From positions 1 through 61,697 of the forward strand of contig CAZFGN010000001.1 in NCBI GenBank assembly GCA_964518695.1: a stretch of 61,697 nucleotides of DNA, given 5' to 3'. Source of the DNA: CAZFGN01 sp964518695 (GTDB taxonomy: Bacteria; Patescibacteriota; Minisyncoccia; UBA6257; Colwellbacteraceae). The position numbers were made by a program, and so were the translations under genes. Of this stretch, positions 38,870 through 46,476 are shown one piece after another (within the stretch, counting starts at the first letter, position 1; every line of letters starts with the position of its first letter). Below the pieces are notes generated by a model that saw only the letters and a program-made list of their open reading frames with translations, did not search any database and was not told the origin of the DNA.

Positions 38870-40602
38870 ATGAGAAAAAGCACTCTCTCGCGCATCTTCT
38901 AGCGGCCGCGGTCCTAAAAAAGTTCCCCACTGCTAAGCTTGGGATTGGACCGACAATAGAGAACGGTTTCTATTATGATTTTTTGTTGCCCCGTTCACTC
39001 ACGCCAGAAGATTTAAAGGAGTTTGAGAAAAACATTCGGCGTTTTATCGGTGCGAAGCTTGCCTTTAAAGGCGAGAAAGTCGCGCCAGCAAAAGCGAGGG
39101 TTATATTCAAAGATCAGAAGTTTAAATTGGAACTTATCAAGGATTTCGTTAAGGAGAAGAAGTCCCTTACCGTCTATCGAACTGGTGACATATTTTTGGA
39201 CCTCTGCCGCGGCGGACATGTCAAAAACACTTCCGAGATGAATCCAGATTCCTTTATGCTTGAAAAGATCGCGGGAGCCTATTGGCGAGGCGACGAAAAA
39301 AATCCTCAACTGCAGCGTATTTATGGTCTAGCCTTCGCTTCTAGAAAAGAGTTGGAGGAGTATCTAAAACTGCAAGAGGAGGCGAAAAAACGCGATCACC
39401 GCAAACTCGGCAAGGAATTAGAGCTTTTTATGATCAGCGAAGAAGTGGGGCCTGGTCTCCCACTATTCTATCCAAAGGGCACGATTTTGAGACGCATTGT
39501 TGAAAATTATATTACCGACCTACAAGAAAAACGCGGTTATATGCCCATTTGGATTCCGCACATCACGAAAGGAGAACTATATAAAATTTCTGGCCATTTG
39601 GATAAATACGACGAGATGTACCCCCCGATGGATCTTAAGGGTGAAGCGAAATACTATTTGAAACCGATGAATTGTCCTCACTTTATGATGCTCTACAAAA
39701 GTTTACAACATTCCTACCGTGATTTGCCGATCCGATACGTTTGCACTACCACCAATTACCGCTATGAGAAATCTGGCGAACTTTCGGGGCTAACGCGCGT
39801 AAGATCCCTTACTCAAGACGATTGCCATGTTTTCGCAATGTCGGACCAGATCGAGGGTGAGATTAATTTGATGCTGGATATGGTCGCGGAAGTTTATAAA
39901 ACTTTCGGGTTTAATGATTTCTGGGTGCGTATCTCAACGCACGACCCGAAAAATAAAGAGAAGTACATAGGCGATCCTAAAATCTGGAGAAAATCAGAAA
40001 CAGCTCTTAGACAACTTATTAAAAACCGTGGCTGGAAATATGACATTGGTATAGGCGAGGCAGCTTTTTATGGACCAAAGTTAGATTTTATCTTCAAGGA
40101 TGTTTTAGGACGCGAGTGGCAGCTTTCCACTATCCAACTTGATATGAATTTGCCGAAAAGATTTGAATTGGAATACATCGACAAAAAGGGCGTAAAGTGT
40201 CAGCCGGTAGTTATCCATCGCGCGATTCTGGGTTCTACGGAAAGATTTCTCGGGATTTTGATAGAGCACTTCGCGGGAAACTTCCCGCTCTGGCTCGCGC
40301 CTGTCCAGGTAAAAATTTTAGCGGTAAGCGATAAACAGAAAGATTACGCGAGCAAGGTTCACCAAGATCTTATGGAAACCGGTATACGAGCGGAAATAGC
40401 TCCGAGCGATGAAACGCTAGGCAAAAGAATACGGGAAGCAGAAATGCAAAGAGTACCTTACATAGCCGTAGTCGGCGAGACAGAAATGAATAGAGGCACA
40501 GTTAACCTCCGCATCCGTGGCCAAGGACCTGGCGGCGAACAGAAAGTTGCAGACTTCATAGAAAAGATAAAACAGGAGGTTAAAAATTTAACTCTTAATT
40601 AA
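38839..40602 (+). CDS. thrS: Threonyl-tRNA synthetase lacking the TGS domain
   Basis: Class II synthetase, 587 aa against ~640. It starts directly with the editing domain: KKHSLAHLLAAAVLKKF (the HxxxH motif) and DLCRGGHVKNTSEM. The N-terminal TGS domain is absent and no upstream start could supply it. The catalytic core has PMNCPHFMMLY (zinc Cys) and RVRSLTQDDCHVF; zinc His and motif 3 are in VVIHRAILGSTERFLGILIEH. The C-terminal anticodon domain follows. Overlaps the dnaE 3' end by 31 nt. Confidence 0.95.
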   Translation: MQRSQKISSLDEKKHSLAHLLAAAVLKKFPTAKLGIGPTIENGFYYDFLLPRSLTPEDLKEFEKNIRRFIGAKLAFKGEKVAPAKARVIFKDQKFKLELIKDFVKEKKSLTVYRTGDIFLDLCRGGHVKNTSEMNPDSFMLEKIAGAYWRGDEKNPQLQRIYGLAFASRKELEEYLKLQEEAKKRDHRKLGKELELFMISEEVGPGLPLFYPKGTILRRIVENYITDLQEKRGYMPIWIPHITKGELYKISGHLDKYDEMYPPMDLKGEAKYYLKPMNCPHFMMLYKSLQHSYRDLPIRYVCTTTNYRYEKSGELSGLTRVRSLTQDDCHVFAMSDQIEGEINLMLDMVAEVYKTFGFNDFWVRISTHDPKNKEKYIGDPKIWRKSETALRQLIKNRGWKYDIGIGEAAFYGPKLDFIFKDVLGREWQLSTIQLDMNLPKRFELEYIDKKGVKCQPVVIHRAILGSTERFLGILIEHFAGNFPLWLAPVQVKILAVSDKQKDYASKVHQDLMETGIRAEIAPSDETLGKRIREAEMQRVPYIAVVGETEMNRGTVNLRIRGQGPGGEQKVADFIEKIKQEVKNLTLN

Positions 40603-40604
40603 AG

Positions 40605-40640
40605 ACTATACTAAAACATCGATCGGTGTTTTAGTATAGT
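40605..40640. repeat. Intergenic palindrome, copy 3 (36 nt, one mismatched pair)
   Basis: Left arm ACTATACTAAAACATCGA, right arm TCGGTGTTTTAGTATAGT; the sole mismatch is T40619 against G40626, a G-U pair in RNA of the thrS-miaA strand. It begins 2 nt after the thrS stop and ends 7 nt before the miaA ATG. Confidence 0.9.
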
Positions 40641-40647
40641 AAATTGC

Positions 40648-41592
40648 ATGATGGTAAAAAAACCTAAAGTTGTTGTTATTGTTGGACCTACATCGAGTGG
40701 TAAGAGCGATCTAGCTGTTGAAATTGCCAAACGCTTTTTGGGCGAGGTTATTTCTGCTGATTCTAGGCAAGTTTATAAAGGACTAGATATAGGCAGTGGC
40801 AAGATAACGAAGAATGAAATGAAAGGTATCCCTCATCATCTCTTGAGCGTCGCTTCTCCAAAATCTGTTTTCACGGCTTTGAAATACCAGAAACTCGCGA
40901 AGAATGCGATAGGAAAAGTTATTAGAAACAAGAAGTTACCTGTTATCTGCGGCGGAACGGGTTTTTATATCGATGCGCTCCTTTATGATTGGAAACTACC
41001 GGGAATTCCAGCGCAGAAAAAATTAAGAAACAACTTAAATAAAAAATCTAATGGAAAACTTTATCTTGCGCTTTCCAAGCTAGATCCGCAGAGAGCAGCG
41101 AACATAGATAGGAATAATAAAATCAGGCTTGTAAGGGCGCTCGAAATAATAATGACTTCTGGCGCTCCGGTTCCACCGCTTAAAGCAAGCAAAAACTTGC
41201 CGTACGACTTTCTAAAAATCGGTATAAAGATTAACTCCCTTGAGTTAAAATCTAGAATCAAAAAACGCCTTTTAAAAAGGCTGAGGATAGGCTTGGTGAA
41301 AGAAGTTAAGAATCTGCATTGTAATGGGTTATCTTGGAAAAGATTAGATGAACTCGGCTTGGAATACCGTTATGTTTCAAGATACATTCGAGGCATAATA
41401 AACTATAATGGAATGATTGAAAAAATAGAACGAGAAAGTTTTCGCTACGCCAAACGCCAAATGACTTGGTTCTCCGCCGGAGGCAGATCACCCTTCGGAA
41501 GAGATGGGGACAAAAATGCTATATGGATAAATGATCCTCAAACAGCTTTTTCAGTTGTTCAGGATTTCCTCGGCCGCGGAGTTCGGCCATAG
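40648..41592 (+). CDS. miaA: tRNA dimethylallyltransferase MiaA
   Basis: Adds the isopentenyl group to A37 of tRNAs reading UNN codons. The P-loop is VGPTSSGKSDLA (about 12-23), followed by VISADSRQVYKGLDIGSGK and the substrate signature YQKLAKNAIGKVIRNKKLPVICGGTGFYIDALLY. The C-terminal RYAKRQMTWFSAGG is also family-typical. 314 aa. There is no Shine-Dalgarno in the 7 nt between the palindrome and the start. The last 74 nt overlap the 3' end of gatB on the opposite strand. Confidence 0.94.
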   Translation: MMVKKPKVVVIVGPTSSGKSDLAVEIAKRFLGEVISADSRQVYKGLDIGSGKITKNEMKGIPHHLLSVASPKSVFTALKYQKLAKNAIGKVIRNKKLPVICGGTGFYIDALLYDWKLPGIPAQKKLRNNLNKKSNGKLYLALSKLDPQRAANIDRNNKIRLVRALEIIMTSGAPVPPLKASKNLPYDFLKIGIKINSLELKSRIKKRLLKRLRIGLVKEVKNLHCNGLSWKRLDELGLEYRYVSRYIRGIINYNGMIEKIERESFRYAKRQMTWFSAGGRSPFGRDGDKNAIWINDPQTAFSVVQDFLGRGVRP

Positions 41593-42928
41593 CTTTGCCG
41601 ATGAGAAACTGAAGAGTACTTCCTTTGCCCTTTTTGTAGTCTTTAATGGCTTTAGGATTAGCTTTAATAACCTTAAGCATCACTGATTCTAATTCCTCCT
41701 TATCCGTAACTTGTGTCAGATTTTCCTCCTTAATAACTACGCGGGGGTCGGCTCCAGTCTCCCACATCTTCACCAAAATATCTTTGGCGCTACGACTACT
41801 TAATATCCCATCTTGAATTAAATCCACTAAATCAGCAAAATTCTCCGGATTTACTTTTGACTCTTTAATATTTATGTTCTGTGCGTTAGCCATGCCCAGT
41901 ATATCACTCGTAAGATAATTGAATATGAGTTGCGGCGTGGCGCGCTCCGCTTCGGAAACAGATTCTTCGTAAAACTCCGCGAGGTCTCTTCCGCTTACAA
42001 GAATGTTTACTTGTTCGAGAGCTAAACCATACTCTTTAACAAACCTTTCTCTTTTAGCGCCCGGCAATTCAGGTACTTCTAGGCGCAACCTCTCTGTTGT
42101 TTCCTCATTGATTTCAAGCGGTGGTAAATCTGGCTCTGGAATATACCTGTAATCATGAGCGTTTTCCTTAATTCTCTGCGAGAAAGTTATGCCTTTAACC
42201 TCATTCCAACCGCGAGTTTCTTGAATCACCTTACCACCAGATTCCAATATTTCAATTTGTCTTTTAGTCTCGTAGTTGATGGCATTTTGGACGGCACTGA
42301 AGGAATTTATATTTTTGACTTCCACTTTCGTTCCAAGCTCGCTAGTTTCTGAAACCGAGATATTGGCCTCAACACGCATTTGACCCTTTTCCATGTCTGC
42401 GTCTGAAATCCCTAAATAGCGCAAAGTAAGCTGTAACTCTTTAGCGAAGGCAAGCGCTCCATCAGCCGATTTAATGTCAGGTTCTGTAACCAATTCCATA
42501 AGTGGTATACCCGCGCGGTTGAAATCGACCAAAGAGCTTTCCCCAGAACCATGTTGAAGCCGTCCGGTATCTTCCTCCAGGTGAACGCGCGTAAGCCTGA
42601 TCCCATTCAGTTTCCCGCCTTGTACCAAAGGTTCATCGTACTGCGATATTTGATATCCCTTTGGCAAATCAGGATAAAAATAACTTTTCCTGTCAAATTT
42701 GGAATGCGTTGGTATTTTCCCGCCCAATGCCAGACCTAATTTGATAACAGATTCAACTGCCTTCCCATTAATCGTGGGCAGAACCCCGGGATGAGCGAGG
42801 CAAATTGGACAAACGTTAATATTAGGACGTTTCTCGTCTGGGTTATTAAGACAATCGCAAAACATTTTTGACCGAGTTTTTAATTCGGCATGTATTTCAA
42901 GCCCAACTGTGAGTTTATAGTTAGACAT
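41519..42928 (-). CDS. gatB: Aspartyl/glutamyl-tRNA amidotransferase subunit B
   Basis: GatCAB subunit that binds misacylated tRNA and activates it for transamidation. The catalytic domain has GLEIHAELKTRSKMFC (about 9-24), LAHPGVLPTIN and KSYFYPDLPKGYQISQYDEP. The HLEEDTGRLQH segment and KVEVKNINSFSAVQNAI are family motifs. The C-terminal YqeY-like tail ends RGRGNPEQLKKLFEDHL. 469 aa. gatA and gatC are not adjacent. Convergent 74-nt overlap with miaA. Confidence 0.96.
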   Translation of the reverse strand: MSNYKLTVGLEIHAELKTRSKMFCDCLNNPDEKRPNINVCPICLAHPGVLPTINGKAVESVIKLGLALGGKIPTHSKFDRKSYFYPDLPKGYQISQYDEPLVQGGKLNGIRLTRVHLEEDTGRLQHGSGESSLVDFNRAGIPLMELVTEPDIKSADGALAFAKELQLTLRYLGISDADMEKGQMRVEANISVSETSELGTKVEVKNINSFSAVQNAINYETKRQIEILESGGKVIQETRGWNEVKGITFSQRIKENAHDYRYIPEPDLPPLEINEETTERLRLEVPELPGAKRERFVKEYGLALEQVNILVSGRDLAEFYEESVSEAERATPQLIFNYLTSDILGMANAQNINIKESKVNPENFADLVDLIQDGILSSRSAKDILVKMWETGADPRVVIKEENLTQVTDKEELESVMLKVIKANPKAIKDYKKGKGSTLQFLIGKAMAELRGRGNPEQLKKLFEDHLSI

Positions 42929-42954
42929 AAACCATATTTATTGAACCAGCTCGT

Positions 42955-43380
42955 TTATCCTATATCTATACCCATTGATCGAGCAGTCCCCGCAATAATT
43001 TTTTCCGCGGCTTGCCGATCGTAGGCGTTCAAGTCAGCCATTTTACGTTCAGCTATCTTTCTTAGATCTTCGTTGGTAATTCTCCCTACCTTATTTTTAT
43101 TAGGCGTCCCTGATCCCTTATCAATACCAGCGGCTTTCCGTAATAGGTCGGAGGCGGGCGGAGTTTTGAGCTTAAAGGCGAAACTTCTATCTTCATAAAC
43201 GGTTATTTCAGCAGGTATAATATCACTACCCATTTCCTTGGTAGCTTCATTGAATTGTTTACAAAATTCTTGAATGTTGACACCATGCTGACCCAAAGCC
43301 GGACCGATCGGGGGGGCGGGGTTTGCCGCGTGAGCGGGAATCTGAAGTTTTAGTGTTGTTTTTATTTTTTTTGCAGCCAT
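42955..43380 (-). CDS. rplK: 50S ribosomal protein L11
   Basis: 141 aa: LKLQIPAHAANPAPPIGPALGQHGVNI is the L11 N-terminus; FAFKLKTPPASDLLRKAAG and the C-terminal RSMGIDI are typical. It follows nusG, but rplA, the normal next gene, is missing and gatB follows. A heptad array fills the gap to nusG. Confidence 0.97.
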   Translation of the reverse strand: MAAKKIKTTLKLQIPAHAANPAPPIGPALGQHGVNIQEFCKQFNEATKEMGSDIIPAEITVYEDRSFAFKLKTPPASDLLRKAAGIDKGSGTPNKNKVGRITNEDLRKIAERKMADLNAYDRQAAEKIIAGTARSMGIDIG

Positions 43381-43390
43381 GTTTATTTAA

Positions 43391-43418
43391 TATACAGTAT
43401 ATAGTATGTAGTATTCAG
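43391..43418. repeat. TATNNAG heptad array upstream of rplK
   Basis: Four uninterrupted heptads on plus: TATACAG, TATATAG, TATGTAG, TATTCAG. On the coding strand they are followed by TTAAATAAAC and the rplK ATG; TATATT sits 8 nt before the ATG. Confidence 0.8.
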
Positions 43419-43424
43419 TCAAGA

Positions 43425-43982
43425 TTACGTCTTCCTTACCTGCAAAGAATCCAACTCTATCGCCGTATCTCTTCCGAAAACCGGAACAAGAACCTTGACC
43501 CTACCCCTTGCCTCATCAACCTCGGAAACCTTACCATCGTAATCTTTGAATGGACCGTCTGTTATTCTAACAGTTTCGCCCATTCTAAAATCAACTTTAA
43601 ATTTAGGTTCCTCACCGCTCATCCTCGCTTTCAAAGACTCAACCTCTTCGTAAGATAACGGCGTTGGGCTTGTCGTATCGGAGCCCACAAAACCGGTAAC
43701 ACGCGGGGTATTTCTTACTACATACCAAGAATCCGCTTCCATTATCATTTCAACTAAAACATAACCTGGATAAACTTTCTCCTCAACCGTTGTTCTTTTT
43801 CCATTCTTTATCTTAATTTTATTTTCTTTGGGCACGATGATATCGAAAATCTTATCACTCATGGCCAAAGATTCGACGCGCTGCTTTAAATATCGCGCAA
43901 CAGCATCTTCGTAACCAGCGTAGGTGTGAACGGCATACCAACGCCTTAAGTCCGGTTTTTCTTCGTTAATAGTCTTTCTCAT
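43425..43982 (-). CDS. nusG: Transcription termination/antitermination protein NusG
   Basis: 185 aa. The NGN domain begins RRWYAVHTYAGYEDAVARYL (about 13-32) and includes KVYPGYVLVEMIM and WYVVRNTPRVTGFVG. The C-terminal KOW domain has MGETVRITDGPFKDYDGKVSEVD. It binds RNA polymerase and couples it to Rho or S10. The start overlaps the secE stop by 4 nt. Confidence 0.97.
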   Translation of the reverse strand: MRKTINEEKPDLRRWYAVHTYAGYEDAVARYLKQRVESLAMSDKIFDIIVPKENKIKIKNGKRTTVEEKVYPGYVLVEMIMEADSWYVVRNTPRVTGFVGSDTTSPTPLSYEEVESLKARMSGEEPKFKVDFRMGETVRITDGPFKDYDGKVSEVDEARGRVKVLVPVFGRDTAIELDSLQVRKT

Positions 43983-44167
43983 ACCTTTAGTATTTTCTCA
44001 AGCAATGAAATGAAGAAATAATCTAGGGCTCCCAAAAACGCCGCTATTACTAGAGAAAAAGTAACAACTATGAAAACCATCTGTATAGCTTCTTTCCGGG
44101 TAGGCCAGTTAACGCGTTTGAACTCCTCGCGCGATTCCAACAGAAACAGCTTAATTTTCCCTATCAT
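43979..44167 (-). CDS. secE: Preprotein translocase subunit SecE
   Basis: 62 aa with the SecE signature FLLESREEFKRVNWPTRKEA (amphipathic helix, about 8-27) and one membrane helix (about 29-52). Clamps SecY in the SecYEG channel. secE-nusG order is conserved. Confidence 0.95.
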   Translation of the reverse strand: MIGKIKLFLLESREEFKRVNWPTRKEAIQMVFIVVTFSLVIAAFLGALDYFFISLLEKILKV

Positions 44168-44197
44168 TTTATCAGTGTAAGGTTAGTCAAAATACGA

Positions 44198-46117
44198 CTA
44201 TAAATCAAGGTTCACCACCTGATGCCCTTTGCTCATAATAAAATGCTTTCGTGGCATAACATCAGAGCCCATAAGTATATCGAAGAGTTTATCCGCTTCC
44301 CTTGCATCTTCGATCGCAATCTGTTTTAGCGTTCTTGTTTCCGGGTCCATGGTAGTTTCCCAAAGTTGTTCGGGGTTCATTTCTCCCAACCCTTTGTATC
44401 GTTGAATATTAACCGAAGCTTTCAATTCTTTAAGAGCTCCCTCCTTTTCGATATCATCATAAGCGTATTTAATGGTTCTCCCGCTTTGAATACGATAGAG
44501 AGGCGGTGTAGCAATATAAAGATGGCCGGCTTCTATAAGTTTAGGGAAATGCCTGTAGAAAAGGCTTAGAAGCAGAGTACGGATGTGAGCGCCATCAACA
44601 TCAGCATCGGTCATAATAATGATTTTGTTATAACGTAATTTAGTAATATCAAACTCTTCCGCGATTGCGGTTCCTAGAGCGATCACCAGAGACCTGATTT
44701 CTTTATTGCCCAATATCTTATCAACTCGGGCTTTCTCGACATTTAATATCTTACCTCTTAATGGAAGTATGGCCTGAAATTTTCTGTCTCTCCCTTGTTT
44801 AGCACTACCTCCAGCGGAATCACCTTCTACGAGAAAAAGCTCTCCCTCTTCTCTACTTTTCGTCTGGCAATCCGCTAATTTACCAGGAAGAGCTAACCCC
44901 TCAAGAGCACCTCTACGCAGGATGGTTTCTTTAGCGGCTTTTGCGGCCGCCCGAGCTTTAGCTGCCAAAAGCGCTCTACCTAATATAGATCTAGCATCAT
45001 TGGGATGGGTTTCCAAGAAATTCTTGAGAGAATCGCCCACTACCGTTTCAACGGCGGTCCTTGCTTCAGTGTTCCCCAGGCGCGCTTTCGTTTGTCCTTC
45101 AAACTGCGGCTCGCGAATCTTCACGGATACTATAGCCGTCAGTCCTTCTCTTACGTCATCTCCAGATAGGTTCAATTCTTTTTCTTTGATGAACCCTTCG
45201 GTGCGAGCATATTCGTTTAGAACTCTCGTCAAGGCGGATCTGAAACCGGTCAAGTGCATACCCCCATCGCTCGTGCGAATATTATTAGCAAAAGACATTT
45301 CTTTGGTTTCAATCCCTTCGTTATAAGCAAAAGCTGTTTCTACTGCCACATTTTCCTGTTCCTTTTCAACATAAAAAGTGTTTTCGTGTACCAACTTCTC
45401 TCCATCTTCATTCAAATAATCAAGGAGGGATTTTATACCACCATCAAATTTAAAAGCATAGTAATAAGGCATATCTTCACGTTCATCGATAAAAACAATC
45501 CTTATACCTTTAGTAAGGTAGGCTTGCTCGCGTAGATGGTCAATAATACGACGGACTTCAAATTCTATTTTGGAGAAAATCAGTTTGTCTGGTAAAAAGG
45601 TTACTTTAGTGCCGGTGCGACTACACTTGCCTACTTCTTTAACTTTATACTTTGGTTTGCCCCTCTCATACTCCTGAACATACAATTTACCTTCGCGACA
45701 AACTTCAACTTTCAGCCACTCCGAAAGAGCGTTAACCACAGAAACACCTACGCCGTGAAGACCACCAGAAACTTTATAAGATTCTCCCCCAAACTTGCCA
45801 CCGGCATGTAACGTTGTCATAACAGTTTCAAGCGCGGACTTCTTGGTATGTTTATGTACCTCGACTGGTATGCCACGGCCATTATCCAAAACGCTTATCA
45901 CATTACCTTTTAAAAACCGGACTTCTATGTCGTTAGCAAAACCACCCATTGCTTCATCAATGGAGTTGTCTACAACTTCCCAAACAAGATGGTGCAAACC
46001 GGCAGTATCAGTCGTACCGATGTACATTCCGGGCCGCTTTCTAACAGGTTCTAGACCTTCTAAAACATAGATGTCATCAGCTGTATATGACCATTCTTTT
46101 TTCTCATTTTTAGCCAT
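44198..46117 (-). CDS. gyrB: DNA gyrase subunit B
   Basis: ATPase subunit of type II topoisomerase, 639 aa. The GHKL ATPase has EVVDNSIDEAMGG and VLDNGRGIPVEVH; the ATP lid is in KVSGGLHGVGVSVVNALSEW. The Toprim domain has LVEGDSAGGSAKQGRDRKFQ and IIMTDADVDGAHI, and the C-terminal motif is RYKGLGEMNPEQLWETTMDP. ParE cannot be fully excluded, but the sequence features and first-gene position favour GyrB. Confidence 0.95.
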   Translation of the reverse strand: MAKNEKKEWSYTADDIYVLEGLEPVRKRPGMYIGTTDTAGLHHLVWEVVDNSIDEAMGGFANDIEVRFLKGNVISVLDNGRGIPVEVHKHTKKSALETVMTTLHAGGKFGGESYKVSGGLHGVGVSVVNALSEWLKVEVCREGKLYVQEYERGKPKYKVKEVGKCSRTGTKVTFLPDKLIFSKIEFEVRRIIDHLREQAYLTKGIRIVFIDEREDMPYYYAFKFDGGIKSLLDYLNEDGEKLVHENTFYVEKEQENVAVETAFAYNEGIETKEMSFANNIRTSDGGMHLTGFRSALTRVLNEYARTEGFIKEKELNLSGDDVREGLTAIVSVKIREPQFEGQTKARLGNTEARTAVETVVGDSLKNFLETHPNDARSILGRALLAAKARAAAKAAKETILRRGALEGLALPGKLADCQTKSREEGELFLVEGDSAGGSAKQGRDRKFQAILPLRGKILNVEKARVDKILGNKEIRSLVIALGTAIAEEFDITKLRYNKIIIMTDADVDGAHIRTLLLSLFYRHFPKLIEAGHLYIATPPLYRIQSGRTIKYAYDDIEKEGALKELKASVNIQRYKGLGEMNPEQLWETTMDPETRTLKQIAIEDAREADKLFDILMGSDVMPRKHFIMSKGHQVVNLDL

Positions 46118-46163
46118 TGTTTAATATTACAAAATTAAAACGCCCGATTTTTAAGGCATTTAA

Positions 46164-46192
46164 ATTATAACGTAAATCGAAGGTAAAAACAA
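46164..46192 (-). promoter_or_regulatory. Promoter of gyrB-secE-nusG
   Basis: On the minus strand, -35 TTGTTT (46187-46192), a 17-nt spacer and a perfect -10 TATAAT (46164-46169). Predicted leader about 40 nt. Confidence 0.55.
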
Positions 46193-46294
46193 GCTCCAAA
46201 TTTGACTAAAATTGTTTTAAAGGGCTATATTTCTAGCGTCTAGAAAGGTCTTTTAAAAGGTCAGTAGGCGTTTATTCTTAACTTACTTTAAGTT

Positions 46295-46396
46295 ATGCAT
46301 ATGCACATGTACAACGCACAAGATTTGTTTTGGATCGTAATGATTGTTGTCGTGATCATTATTGTGGTCGCGACAGAAATTGACGACCGTCATTAA
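46295..46396 (+). CDS. Possible 33-aa small membrane protein
   Basis: A plus-strand frame in the 359-nt gap between gyrB and pheS, starting MHMHMYNAQDLFWIVM and continuing as a single membrane helix rich in Val and Ile, ending ATEIDDRH. ATGs are at 46295, 46301 and 46307. It is followed 30 nt later by a strong hairpin with a T-tract on the same strand. The hydrophobic run flanked by charged ends looks non-random, but the frame is short and no clear Shine-Dalgarno or homologue is known to me. Confidence 0.45.
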   Translation: MHMHMYNAQDLFWIVMIVVVIIIVVATEIDDRH

Positions 46397-46426
46397 TGAT
46401 TTTAGACGATAATTAAAATCCCTAAG

Positions 46427-46458
46427 AAATTCGACCTATAAGACAGTGGGTCGAATTT
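46427..46458. terminator. Probable bidirectional terminator between the 33-aa frame and pheS
   Basis: A perfect 10-bp stem AAATTCGACC / GGTCGAATTT with a 12-nt loop. On plus it is followed by TATTTTC. On minus it is followed by CTTAGGGATTTT, so termination of pheS from the other side is weaker. Confidence 0.65.
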
Positions 46459-46476
46459 TATTTTCTCCACTAAAAA

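Noticed and set aside
44922..45326. Long antisense frame within gyrB (134 aa) and similar ones in dnaE, ligA and the VirD4-like operon
   Set aside because: They lie wholly inside well-supported conserved genes on the other strand and have no start signals.
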